Source: Clostridiales bacterium (GTDB taxonomy: Bacteria > Bacillota > Clostridia > Oscillospirales > Oscillospiraceae). Taken from it: DNA of 23,512 bases. A model generated the notes under the pieces. That model had not been told where the DNA came from and did no database searches. It saw only the letters and a list, made by a program, of their open reading frames with translations. Within the stretch, counting starts at the first letter, position 1, and each line of letters begins with the position of its first letter. This document shows, piece by piece, positions 7,401 to 14,641 of the stretch. Made by a program: the position numbers and the translations under genes. The stretch lies in assembly GCA_003525905.1 (NCBI GenBank), contig DQIA01000029.1, positions 1 through 23,512 of the forward strand, given 5' to 3'.

Positions 7401-7950
7401 CTGCCTCCAGCGCTTGGGCAATACTGCCCTCGAACAACCGGCACAGAGCCTGCACATGGGCCACAATATCATAGACCATATTTTGATTGAGCCAGTTGGT
7501 CACCTGGCCGAACAGCTCGCACTGGCAAAAATCCACAAGAAGCGCCAGCTCCTCCTCCGGCAGGGTGTGCAGCAGGTCCACCGAGCGGCAGGCAATGTAG
7601 CGGCTGACCACATAATTGCACACCCGCATTAAATTCTGCTCGTAAAGCGCTCGATCCGGCGACGCCCAAATGTTGCGAATGGCACGCTTGTTCTCCACCA
7701 GCCGCTCCAGCACCGTCGTCAGCCCCTCTTCCAGAGAGAAGCTCTCCGGTATGCGAGAGATGATCTCGTCCGCGCTTTCTATGATCACCGTTTCCAGCAG
7801 TTGGGGCAGGTCCTGAAAATGGTAGTAGAACGAATTGCGGTTGATGCCGCAGTCCTCCACGATGTCCTTCACCGTGATCTTGTTGAGCGGACGCTCGTTG
7901 AGCAGCTTCAAGAACGAAGCGCGGATCGCACGTTTGGTCAGCGATGTCAC
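7384..7950 (-). CDS. TetR/AcrR family transcriptional regulator
   Basis: 188 aa. The N-terminal helix-turn-helix is clear: LTKRAIRASFLKLLNERPLN, then KITVKDIVEDCGINRNSFYYHF at about residues 24-45, the TetR recognition helix pattern. The remainder is helical and resembles the ligand and dimer domain of TetR regulators; the ligand is not predictable. The GTG at 7950 is chosen: GGAAGG lies 8 bases upstream and a promoter sits just beyond. The longer open frame to 8070 would run through the promoter and into the pepT end. It lies upstream of the SPKTG gene on the same strand, but no shared operator was found. It is the last left-type gene before the composition change. Confidence 0.87.
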   Translation of the reverse strand: MTSLTKRAIRASFLKLLNERPLNKITVKDIVEDCGINRNSFYYHFQDLPQLLETVIIESADEIISRIPESFSLEEGLTTVLERLVENKRAIRNIWASPDRALYEQNLMRVCNYVVSRYIACRSVDLLHTLPEEELALLVDFCQCELFGQVTNWLNQNMVYDIVAHVQALCRLFEGSIAQALEAAPMEA

Positions 7951-7974
7951 GGGACGCACCTTCCTTTCCTGCCC

Positions 7975-8003
7975 ATTATGCCACAGACCGGGATTTTTTG
8001 CAA
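7975..8003 (-). promoter_or_regulatory. Promoter of the left tetR-type gene
   Basis: On the minus strand TTGCAA (7998-8003), 17 bases, CATAAT (7975-7980; five of six), 24 bases before the GTG start. Its -35 box is two bases from the T run of the pepT terminator. Confidence 0.6.
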
Positions 8004-8004
8004 G

Positions 8005-8037
8005 AAAAAAAACAGGGCCGCCGGAGCGGCCCCGTTT
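8005..8037 (-). terminator. Terminator of pepT
   Basis: On the minus strand GGGCCGC, loop TCCG, GCGGCCC, then after TG a T8 run. Four outer pairs extend the stem past a mismatch. It begins 6 bases after the pepT stop. Confidence 0.9.
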
Positions 8038-8042
8038 GTGGA

Positions 8043-9245
8043 TCATTTTGCTGCGTTGCGCAGGATGCACTTGAGCGTGCGCACGGCAGCCTCCATGTCC
8101 TCGACCGGGACGTACTCGAACCTGCCGTGGTAATTCTCGCCGCCCGTGAACAGGTTCGGGCAGGGGAGCCCCTCGTAGGACAGGCGCGCGCCGTCCGTGC
8201 CGCCGCGGATGGGCACGACGCGCGGCGTCACGCCCGCGTCGCGCATGGCCTGCTGCGCCGCCTCGACGATGGCCATGTGCGGCTCGATCTTCTCGCGCAT
8301 ATTATAATAGCTGTCGCGCAGCGCAACTTCGACCGTTCCCGCGCCGTATTTCGCGTTCAGGAAGGCCGCCGCCGACTCGAACAGCGCCTTGCGCGCCTCG
8401 AACGACGCGCGGTCGTGGTCGCGGATGATGTATTCGAGCGTCGCCAGCTCCACCTCGCCCTGCATGGCGCACAGGTGGCTGAAGCCCTCGTAGCCCTCCG
8501 TGGCCTCCGGGCGGTCGTGCACCGGCAGCATGCCGTGGAACTCCATGGCGATGAGCTGCGCGTTGATCATGCAGCGCTTGGCCGAGCCGGGGTGGACGTT
8601 GCGCCCGTGGACGGTCACAACAGCGGAGGCGGCGTTGAAATTCTCATATTCCAGCTCGCCGAGCGTGCCGCCGTCGACGGTGTAGGCATAGTCCGCGCCG
8701 AAATGCGCCAGATCGAAGCGGTCCGCGCCGCGGCCGATCTCCTCATCCGGCGTGAAGCCGATGCGCAGGGACGCGTGCGCGCCGCCCTCGGCCAGCAGCT
8801 CCTCCACGGCGGTCAGAATTTCCGCGATGCCCGCCTTGTCGTCCGCGCCGAGCAGCGTCGTGCCGTCCGTGACGATCAGGTGCTTGCCGACGCTGCGATT
8901 CAGGATCGGGAAATCCGCAGGGCTGAGCGCCGTCGTGTCGTTCAGGGCGATATCGCCGCCCGTGTATTCCACGATGCGCGGCTTGATGTCCCTGCCGGAG
9001 CAGTCCGGCGAGGTGTCCATATGGGCAATGAGGCCGATGGCGGGCGCACCGGGCGTGCCGGGCACGGAGCCGTAGACATAGCCGTCCGCGTCGATGCGGG
9101 CGTCCGCAATACCGAGCGCGCGCATCTCCTCCACGAGCGCTTCGCCGAGCAGCTTCTGCTTCGCAGTCGAGGGGCAGGTTTCCGAGCTTTCGTCCGACTG
9201 TGTGTCGAAGGAAACATAGTGCAGAAGGCGTTCCGTTACCGTCAT
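8043..9245 (-). CDS. pepT: Peptidase T (tripeptide aminopeptidase)
   Basis: 400 aa, close to the usual 405-410. A M20 family metallopeptidase that removes the N-terminal residue from tripeptides in the cytoplasm. Metal ligands and catalytic residues are visible: His75 and Asp77 in LIAHMDTSPD, Asp in LLGADDKAG (about 135), the Glu pair in FTPDEEIGRGAD (168-169), Asp in YTVDGG, and the C-terminal His in FTGGENYHGRFEY. The ATG at 9245 is chosen for AAAGGAG 7 bases upstream; an in-frame ATG at 9263 adds six residues and lies beyond that site. It follows ackA on the same strand but a terminator lies between. First gene on the GC-rich side of the composition junction. Confidence 0.95.
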   Translation of the reverse strand: MTVTERLLHYVSFDTQSDESSETCPSTAKQKLLGEALVEEMRALGIADARIDADGYVYGSVPGTPGAPAIGLIAHMDTSPDCSGRDIKPRIVEYTGGDIALNDTTALSPADFPILNRSVGKHLIVTDGTTLLGADDKAGIAEILTAVEELLAEGGAHASLRIGFTPDEEIGRGADRFDLAHFGADYAYTVDGGTLGELEYENFNAASAVVTVHGRNVHPGSAKRCMINAQLIAMEFHGMLPVHDRPEATEGYEGFSHLCAMQGEVELATLEYIIRDHDRASFEARKALFESAAAFLNAKYGAGTVEVALRDSYYNMREKIEPHMAIVEAAQQAMRDAGVTPRVVPIRGGTDGARLSYEGLPCPNLFTGGENYHGRFEYVPVEDMEAAVRTLKCILRNAAK

Positions 9246-9269
9246 ATCCGTTCTCCTTTCCAATTGTCG

Positions 9270-9298
9270 AAAACTGCCCCGGCGTTTGGCCGGGGCAG
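9270..9298 (-). terminator. Terminator of ackA
   Basis: CTGCCCCGGC and GCCGGGGCAG form a perfect 10-pair stem with a 5-base loop, followed by TTTT on the minus strand. The short T run may allow read-through into pepT. Confidence 0.85.
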
Positions 9299-9308
9299 AA
9301 ATTTTTTC

Positions 9309-10508
9309 TTACTTGCCGCAGAGCGCTGCAGTGTCCTGCGCGATCATGAGCTCTTCGTTCGTGGGGATGACCCAGACCTTCACGCGGGAATCGTCCGCAG
9401 AGATGAGGGCTTCCTCGCCGCGCACCTTGTTGCGCTCCGGGTCGAGCTTGACGCCGAGGAATTCCAGACCTTCGCAGATGGCGGCGCGGTTCGTGCAGCC
9501 GTTCTCGCCGACGCCGGCCGTGAAGACCAGGCAGTCCAGACCGCCGAGCGCGGCAGCATAGGCACCGATATACTTGCGGACCTCGTAGCAGAACTTGTCC
9601 AGCGCGAGCTGGCAGGCCTCGTCGCCCTTGTTGGCGCCGGCCTCGAGATCACGGAAGTCGGAGGACACGCCGTTCGACAGAGCCAGCACGCCGGACTTCT
9701 TGTTCAGCATCGTCAGGCACTCGTCGGCCGTCATGTTGTACTTGTTCATGATGAACTGCGCGACGCAAGTGTCGATATCGCCTGCGCGGGTGCCCATGGG
9801 AACGCCGGCCAGCGGGGACAGGCCCATGGATGTATCCTGGCACTTGCCGTCCGCAACGGCGGAGAGGGAGGAGCCGTTGCCGAGATGGCAGACGACGATC
9901 TTCAGCTCGCTTGCGGACTTGCCCATCAGCTCGATGGCACGCTTGGAGACATAGCGGTGGGACGTGCCGTGGAAGCCGTAGCGGCGGAGATGATCTTCCT
10001 CATAATACTTCGTGGGAATGGCGTAGCGATAGGCCTTCGGGGGCATGGTCATATGGAACGCAGTGTCGAACACGGCGACCTGGGGCTTGCCCGGCATGAC
10101 CTTCTCGCAGGCCTCGATGCCCATGAGGTTGGCAGGGTTGTGGAGCGGGCCGAGGGGGATGCAGTCGCGGATGGCCTGCTTGCAGGCTTCGTCGATGATG
10201 CAGGATTCGACGAACTTGTCGCCGCCGTGCAGCACGCGATGGCCGATGGCATCGATCTCGTCCGTGGACTTCAGAACGCCGTACTCCGGATCGACAAGGA
10301 TGGACAGGACGGCCTCAATGGCTTCGGAATGCGTGGGCATGGGGATGTCGCGCTCGACCTTCAGACCGGTGGCGGGGACCTTGTGTGTCAGCTTGCCATC
10401 GATGTAGATGCGCTCGCACAGGCCCTTGGCGAAGACCTCACCGGAGGTCGGGTCCATCAGCTGGTACTTCAGCGAAGAGCTGCCTGCATTGATCACGAGA
10501 ATTTTCAT
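9309..10508 (-). CDS. ackA: Acetate kinase
   Basis: 399 aa, normal length. Makes ATP and acetate from acetyl phosphate, the last step of acetate fermentation. Landmarks: VINAGSSSLKYQL at residues 4-16, GHRVLHGGDKF with the substrate Arg, VAVFDTAFHMTMP with the catalytic Asp, YGFHGTSHRYVS, LGNGSSLSA, the transition-state Arg in MGTRAGDID, and the Glu metal ligand in PTNEELMIAQ. AGGAG lies 11 bases before the ATG. No pta gene is adjacent. It is divergent from tmcAL, and their promoter regions overlap. Confidence 0.97.
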   Translation of the reverse strand: MKILVINAGSSSLKYQLMDPTSGEVFAKGLCERIYIDGKLTHKVPATGLKVERDIPMPTHSEAIEAVLSILVDPEYGVLKSTDEIDAIGHRVLHGGDKFVESCIIDEACKQAIRDCIPLGPLHNPANLMGIEACEKVMPGKPQVAVFDTAFHMTMPPKAYRYAIPTKYYEEDHLRRYGFHGTSHRYVSKRAIELMGKSASELKIVVCHLGNGSSLSAVADGKCQDTSMGLSPLAGVPMGTRAGDIDTCVAQFIMNKYNMTADECLTMLNKKSGVLALSNGVSSDFRDLEAGANKGDEACQLALDKFCYEVRKYIGAYAAALGGLDCLVFTAGVGENGCTNRAAICEGLEFLGVKLDPERNKVRGEEALISADDSRVKVWVIPTNEELMIAQDTAALCGK

Positions 10509-10581
10509 GGTTGTGTCAACTCCTGTAAAAACATTGTTTTCTTTTCTTCAATTTCGTGATAGTATTAACACATACGGCTTT

Positions 10582-10610
10582 ATTCTATAATAAATTGGCG
10601 CATGATACAA
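10582..10610. promoter_or_regulatory. Overlapping divergent promoter region of ackA and tmcAL
   Basis: For ackA (minus): TTGTAT (10605-10610), 17 bases, TAGAAT (10582-10587). For tmcAL (plus): a perfect TATAAT at 10586-10591, with no good -35 at the right distance. The two -10 boxes overlap by two bases, so the polymerases would compete. The 131-base gap is AT-rich compared with its surroundings. Confidence 0.4.
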
Positions 10611-10639
10611 GTGCTTTTTTGGGAAATGAGGAATTTTTT

Positions 10640-11773
10640 GTGAGGATCGCCGGAATCATCTGCGAATATAACCCCTTCCACAACGGCCATGCCCATCAGC
10701 TCGCCGTGCTGCGGGAGGCGGGCTATGCGCCGGTGTGCGTGATGAGCGGGGACTATGTCCAGCGGGGAGAGCCCGCTGTCATTCCGGCTGCGGCACGGGC
10801 CGAGGCCGCCGTTCGCTGCGGGGCGGCGCTGGTGCTCGAGCTGCCGCCGAGCTATGCGCTCCGCTCGGCAGAGGGCTTTGCGGACGGCGGCGTGGAGCTG
10901 CTCGACCGTTTCGGCTGCGCGGAGGCGCTGTGCTTCGGCAGCGAGAGCGGCGATGCGGAGGCCCTGCTGGCTACGGCGCAGACGCTGCTGTCTCCGGAGC
11001 TTGTGCCGCTGCTGAAGCAGGAGCTTGCGGGCGGCGCCTCGTTCCCGGCGGCGCGGCAGCGGGCGCTGGAACGGCTTGGCGCGCCCGGTGCGGCGCTGCT
11101 GGAGCGGCCCAATTCCATTCTTGCGGTGGAATACTGCAAGGCCCTGCTGCGGCGCGGGTCCCGCATGCGGCCGATCGTGCTGCACCGCGCGGGGGATTAT
11201 CACGGCGGGAGCGCTGCGGATGCGCCCTCGGCCAGCTTCCTGCGTGGGCAGGCGGACTGGGCGGGCTATATGCCGGAGGCTGCGCGGGCCGTGCAGGCCG
11301 CTGCACCGCGATATAGGCTGGCGGCGGGGGAACGGGCCGTGCTTGCGCGTTTGCGGGCCATGGGGGAGGACGAGTTCGCCGCGCTGCCGTACGGCTCCGA
11401 GGGCCTGTGGCAGAAGGTGATGCATGCCTGCCGCACGGAGGCGTCGCTGGAGGGCATCCTCGCGGCCGCAAAATCGAAGCGCTATCCGCGCACCCGGCTG
11501 ATGCGGATGCTCCTGTGCGCCTTCCTGGGCCTGACGGAGCAGCAGCTGACCGAGCCTGCGCCCTATGTGCGCGTGCTGGCGCTCGATGCGGACGGCCGGG
11601 CCATCCTGCGGGCGGCGCAGGGCAGGCTCTCGCTCCTGCATGCGGGAGAGCGCGCACAGGACTGCGCGTTTGCGGAAACGGAGCGGCGCTGCCGCGCGCT
11701 TTACGGCCTGTTCCGGGAGAACGGGCCCGCGGAGCCTGTACCGAAATCGCGCGTCTATGTGCAAAGGGATTGA
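10640..11773 (+). CDS. tmcAL: tRNA(Met) cytidine acetate ligase (TmcAL)
   Basis: 377 aa from GTG at 10640. The N terminus RIAGIICEYNPFHNGHAHQL carries the HxGH-like nucleotidyltransferase signature of the family once called UPF0348/YlbM; VMSGDYVQRGEPAV and a conserved LELPPSYALRSAEGFA block follow. In Bacillus subtilis TmcAL activates acetate with ATP and transfers it to C34 of elongator tRNA(Met), making N4-acetylcytidine for accurate AUG/AUA reading. GAGGA lies 7 bases before the GTG. The open frame continues upstream, but only the GTG has a ribosome site and places the conserved motif at the N terminus. Its neighbour ackA also acts on acetate. Confidence 0.92.
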   Translation: MRIAGIICEYNPFHNGHAHQLAVLREAGYAPVCVMSGDYVQRGEPAVIPAAARAEAAVRCGAALVLELPPSYALRSAEGFADGGVELLDRFGCAEALCFGSESGDAEALLATAQTLLSPELVPLLKQELAGGASFPAARQRALERLGAPGAALLERPNSILAVEYCKALLRRGSRMRPIVLHRAGDYHGGSAADAPSASFLRGQADWAGYMPEAARAVQAAAPRYRLAAGERAVLARLRAMGEDEFAALPYGSEGLWQKVMHACRTEASLEGILAAAKSKRYPRTRLMRMLLCAFLGLTEQQLTEPAPYVRVLALDADGRAILRAAQGRLSLLHAGERAQDCAFAETERRCRALYGLFRENGPAEPVPKSRVYVQRD

Positions 11774-11798
11774 CATTGGGCAGCATTTCCCATACAAT
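11770..11798 (+). promoter_or_regulatory. Near-consensus promoter overlapping the tmcAL stop
   Basis: TTGACA (11770-11775; perfect), 17 bases, TACAAT (11793-11798; five of six). The tmcAL stop codon TGA lies inside the -35 box. It precedes the small zinc-ribbon gene by about 42 bases. Confidence 0.75.
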
Positions 11799-11840
11799 CA
11801 TTTCCAGATGCGCACGGCGCACGGAAAAGGAGAGAGAAAA

Positions 11841-12248
11841 ATGGCAATTATGCTTCGGCTCAAATGCCCGTCCTGCGGCGAAGTCATGAACGCGGCAGGC
11901 TTCTGCAATTGCACCAAATGCGGCACACCGATCCGCTACAACGGCTGGGGAATGCTGCAGATCTACCGCATGGGCTCCCCGGTCGGCATCGCGGCAGGCT
12001 ACGGCATTTATCTGGACGGCCAGCCCTACGGCCATCTGGCCAACAAGGAGAGCATCCGCATTCCGCTCCCGATGGGGACGCACACGCTGCACATGACCTG
12101 CGGCATGACGCGCCGCTGCGAGGACCTGACGTTCACACTGACGCCGGAGGCCCCTGCCGCCTATGTCAAGGCGTCCATCCGCATGGGCTTCTGGTCGAAC
12201 ACGATCCACCTGACTCCGGCCGATTCGTCCGAAATGCCGCAGGCGTAA
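11841..12248 (+). CDS. Zinc-ribbon protein of unknown function
   Basis: 135 aa. The N terminus has a treble-clef or zinc-ribbon-like set of cysteines: CPSC (9-12), then CNC and CTKCG (about 22-28). The remainder (about 40-125) alternates hydrophobic and polar residues and contains GIYLDGQPYGHL, IPLPMGTHTLHM and a final strand, a pattern like small PEGA-type or beta-sandwich domains. No signal peptide or membrane segment, so probably cytoplasmic. AAGGAG lies 8 bases before the ATG. It has its own strong promoter and stands alone between tmcAL and rpmE. I do not recognise the family. Confidence 0.8.
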   Translation: MAIMLRLKCPSCGEVMNAAGFCNCTKCGTPIRYNGWGMLQIYRMGSPVGIAAGYGIYLDGQPYGHLANKESIRIPLPMGTHTLHMTCGMTRRCEDLTFTLTPEAPAAYVKASIRMGFWSNTIHLTPADSSEMPQA

Positions 12249-12283
12249 ACCGGTTTTTCCAAGGAAAAAAGCAAAAATAATGC

Positions 12284-12312
12284 TTGCAATTCTGCGAAAA
12301 CTGTGATAAGAT
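12284..12312 (+). promoter_or_regulatory. Promoter of rpmE, extended -10 type
   Basis: TTGCAA (12284-12289), 17 bases, TAAGAT (12307-12312), with TGA directly before the -10 giving an extended -10. It lies about 65 bases upstream of the rpmE start. Confidence 0.6.
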
Positions 12313-12334
12313 AGTCGGGCATTGAAAATAAGAG

Positions 12335-12351
12335 GGGCATCATGCCCTTTT
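12335..12351 (+). promoter_or_regulatory. Short hairpin in the rpmE leader
   Basis: GGGCA, loop TCA, TGCCC, then TTTT, in the rpmE untranslated leader. It could be a weak attenuator or protein-binding hairpin; the stem is only five pairs. Confidence 0.35.
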
Positions 12352-12376
12352 ACGAAACGAGAAAGAGGTGAAAGCA

Positions 12377-12577
12377 ATGAAGGAAGGAATCCATCCGAAG
12401 TACGAACAGACGACGATTCGATGCGCGTGCGGTGAGATCATTGAGACCGGTTCCACGAAGAAGGACATCAAGGTCGAAATTTGCTCCAAGTGCCACCCTT
12501 TCTATACCGGCAAGCAGAAGCTGGTTGATACCGGCGGACGCGTTGACCGCTTTAACAAGAAGTTTGGCCTGAAGTAA
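12377..12577 (+). CDS. rpmE: Ribosomal protein L31
   Basis: 66 aa, standard L31 length. Structural protein of the large ribosomal subunit. The four zinc-binding cysteines are present: CAC near residues 16-18 and [10 protein letters not shown] near 37-40, so this is the zinc-containing form. The ATG at 12377 has GAGGTG 6 bases upstream; an in-frame GTG nine bases earlier forms part of that ribosome site. It has its own promoter and terminator and so is a single-gene unit. Confidence 0.97.
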   Translation: MKEGIHPKYEQTTIRCACGEIIETGSTKKDIKVEICSKCHPFYTGKQKLVDTGGRVDRFNKKFGLK

Positions 12578-12587
12578 AGAATGAACG

Positions 12588-12620
12588 AAAAGTCTGCATC
12601 GTATCGGTGCGGACTTTTTT
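12588..12620 (+). terminator. Terminator of rpmE
   Basis: AAAAGTCTGCA pairs with TGCGGACTTTT around a 9-base loop with one G-U pair, then a T6 run; it begins 10 bases after the rpmE stop. Confidence 0.9.
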
Positions 12621-12645
12621 CATACTTTTTTCGGGAAAATACGCA

Positions 12646-12686
12646 GCTCCTGCCGCCGGCCGCACCGGTCAGCGGCTGTGGGGAGC
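12646..12686 (+). other. Nested inverted repeats in the hflX leader
   Basis: Three nested arm pairs: GCTCC (12646-12650) with GGAGC (12682-12686), GCCGC (12652-12656) with GCGGC (12672-12676), and CCGG with CCGG inside. The predicted RNA fold ends about 14 bases before the hflX ribosome site. No promoter for hflX is obvious in this gap. Confidence 0.45.
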
Positions 12687-12710
12687 CCAGTCAGAATTTT
12701 GGAGGTAGTC

Positions 12711-13982
12711 ATGCAGCAGAATGATCGAGTCAAAGCAGAGAAGGCCATCCTGGTCGGCCTGAGCGCGGACTGCTTCCGGCCGGAGGAGAACGCCACGGAC
12801 GAGTCGCTGGACGAGCTGGAGGCTCTCCTCGAGACGGCGGGCGGCATCTGTGAGGCAAAGGTGCTGCAGAACCGCCACACGCCGGACCCGCACAGCTTCA
12901 TCGGCGAGGGAAAGGCGCAGGAGGTGCGCACGCTGCTTGAGAGCACGGGGGCAACGCTCGTTGTGTTTGACAACGACCTCTCGCCGTCCCAGATCCGCGC
13001 GCTGGAGGAGCTGACGGATGCGACCGTCCTGGACCGCAGCGCCCTGATTTTGGATATCTTTGCCCAGCGCGCCAAAACGGCCGAGGGCCGCCTGCAGGTC
13101 GAGCTGGCGCAGTATCAGTATCTGCTGCCGAAGCTCTCCGGTATGGGCACGTCGATGTCCCGCCTGGGCGGCGGCATCGGCACGCGCGGCCCCGGCGAGA
13201 CGAAGCTCGAAACGGACCGCCGCCACATCCGCGAGCGCATCACCCGCCTGCAGGCGGAGCTGGACGAGGTGCGCCGCGTGCGCGCCACGCAGCGTGAGCG
13301 CCGCGTGAAGAACTCCATTCCCGTCGTGGCGCTGGTCGGCTACACGAATGCAGGCAAGTCCACCCTGCTCAACGCTCTCACGGGCGCGGGCATCCCGGCC
13401 AACGACCGGCTGTTTGACACGCTGGACACGACGACACGCCGCCTGAAGGTGTCGGATCATCTGGAGATCCTGCTGTCCGATACCGTCGGCTTCATTGCCA
13501 AGCTGCCGCATCATCTCATCGAGGCCTTTCAGGCCACGCTGGAGGAGCTGCAGTATGCGGACCTGCTGCTGCATGTCATCGATGCGTCCGACCCGCACCG
13601 TGAGGCACACATCGAGGTCGTCGACCGGCTGATCGAAAAGCTGGCCAAGCCCGGCGTGCCCGTGCTGCGCTGCTATAACAAGGCCGACCTCGTCGGCGAC
13701 GTCTCGAATCTCCCCATCGGCGAGAAGAACATCCCCATGTGCGCGCGCAGCGGCATCGGCATGGACGAGCTGCTCACGCGCATCGAGGAGACGCTGACGG
13801 GCCGGCTCCACCGGGCCGTGTTCCTGCTGCCGTATTCCGACGCGGGCGCGCTGGCCCAGCTGCACGAGCAGGCGCAGGTGCTCCGTGTGGATTACCTGCC
13901 GGAGGGCGTCGAGGTCGAGGCTGTCTGCCGCGAGGAGCTGTTCGGCCGCCTGAAGCGCTTTGTAAAGGAGCCGGAGGCATGA
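12711..13982 (+). CDS. hflX: Ribosome-associated GTPase HflX
   Basis: 423 aa. HflX splits stalled ribosomes into subunits under stress. The N-terminal HflX domain is followed by a coiled glycine-rich segment (SRLGGGIGTRGPGETKLETD) and the GTPase domain: G1 GYTNAGKST (about 210), switch TLDTTTRRL, G3 DTVGFI, G4 NKADL, G5 region CARSGIG. A C-terminal domain follows. GGAGG lies 5 bases before ATG 12711; the upstream in-frame ATG at 12678 lacks a site. Its stop overlaps the yigZ start by four bases, so translation is coupled. Confidence 0.96.
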   Translation: MQQNDRVKAEKAILVGLSADCFRPEENATDESLDELEALLETAGGICEAKVLQNRHTPDPHSFIGEGKAQEVRTLLESTGATLVVFDNDLSPSQIRALEELTDATVLDRSALILDIFAQRAKTAEGRLQVELAQYQYLLPKLSGMGTSMSRLGGGIGTRGPGETKLETDRRHIRERITRLQAELDEVRRVRATQRERRVKNSIPVVALVGYTNAGKSTLLNALTGAGIPANDRLFDTLDTTTRRLKVSDHLEILLSDTVGFIAKLPHHLIEAFQATLEELQYADLLLHVIDASDPHREAHIEVVDRLIEKLAKPGVPVLRCYNKADLVGDVSNLPIGEKNIPMCARSGIGMDELLTRIEETLTGRLHRAVFLLPYSDAGALAQLHEQAQVLRVDYLPEGVEVEAVCREELFGRLKRFVKEPEA

Positions 13983-14605
13983 AGGAGTATCTCGTCCCCA
14001 CCGGCGACGGCGAGGCACAGTTCATCGAGCGCCGCTCCCGCTTCATCGGGCACATCTTCCTGACGGAGACGGAGGAGGAGGCGCTCGCGCGGCTGAAGCA
14101 GATGCGCGAGCAGTACTGGGATGCGACCCACAACGTCTACGCCTACATCATCCGCGATGGCGCAACGCGCTTTTCCGATGACGGCGAGCCGGGCGGCACG
14201 GCAGGTATGCCGGTGCTGCAGGTGCTGCAGCGGGAGGAGCTTTACAATGTAACGTGCGTTGTGACGCGCTATTTCGGCGGCATCCTGCTCGGCGCGGGCG
14301 GCCTTGTGCGCGCCTATGCTCACGGAGCCAAGATCGCCGTGGATGCCGCAGGGCGCTCCATCAAGCGCATCTGGACGAATGTCTATCTGCCGTGCCCCTA
14401 CAGCTGGTATGAGCGCATCCGCCTCGAGGTCGCCGCATTCGGCGGCATGATCCGCGAGACGCAGTTCGGCGCGGATGTCGAGCTGGATCTGCTGCTGCCG
14501 GAGGAGCAGACGCAGGGCTTCCTCGAGCGGGTGACCGACCTTTCGGCCGGGACGATCGAGGGGCTGATCGGAAAACAGGAATACCGCGCGTTCCCGCTTC
14601 CCTGA
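13979..14605 (+). CDS. yigZ: YigZ/IMPACT family protein
   Basis: 208 aa, the usual length. The N-terminal UPF0029/IMPACT domain shows ERRSRFIGH, WDATHNVYAYI, the signature RFSDDGEPGGTAGMP, and VTRYFGGILLGAGGLVRAY. A C-terminal domain of about 60 residues follows. Eukaryotic IMPACT regulates translation through GCN2; the bacterial role is not settled. The start ATG overlaps the hflX stop in ATGA, with GGAGG just upstream; the open frame extends much further upstream, but that part lies inside hflX. Confidence 0.92.
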   Translation: MKEYLVPTGDGEAQFIERRSRFIGHIFLTETEEEALARLKQMREQYWDATHNVYAYIIRDGATRFSDDGEPGGTAGMPVLQVLQREELYNVTCVVTRYFGGILLGAGGLVRAYAHGAKIAVDAAGRSIKRIWTNVYLPCPYSWYERIRLEVAAFGGMIRETQFGADVELDLLLPEEQTQGFLERVTDLSAGTIEGLIGKQEYRAFPLP

Positions 14606-14641
14606 GCGGACGCGCCGGGCGACAGACGGGAGGAAATGCCG

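Noticed and set aside
7951..8070. N-terminal extension of the left TetR-type protein to 8070
   Set aside because: It would translate through the gene's own promoter and the pepT terminator; the GTG at 7950 has the ribosome site and a normal TetR N terminus.
7944..10559. 871-codon open frame on the plus strand
   Set aside because: It is antisense to pepT and ackA, both unmistakable. High G+C removes stop codons from the opposite strand; the protein is low-complexity Arg/Ala/Val with no domain.
10580..11797. 405-codon open frame on the minus strand
   Set aside because: Antisense to tmcAL, whose N-terminal motif is clear; the composition is Arg/Gln/Ala-rich noise.
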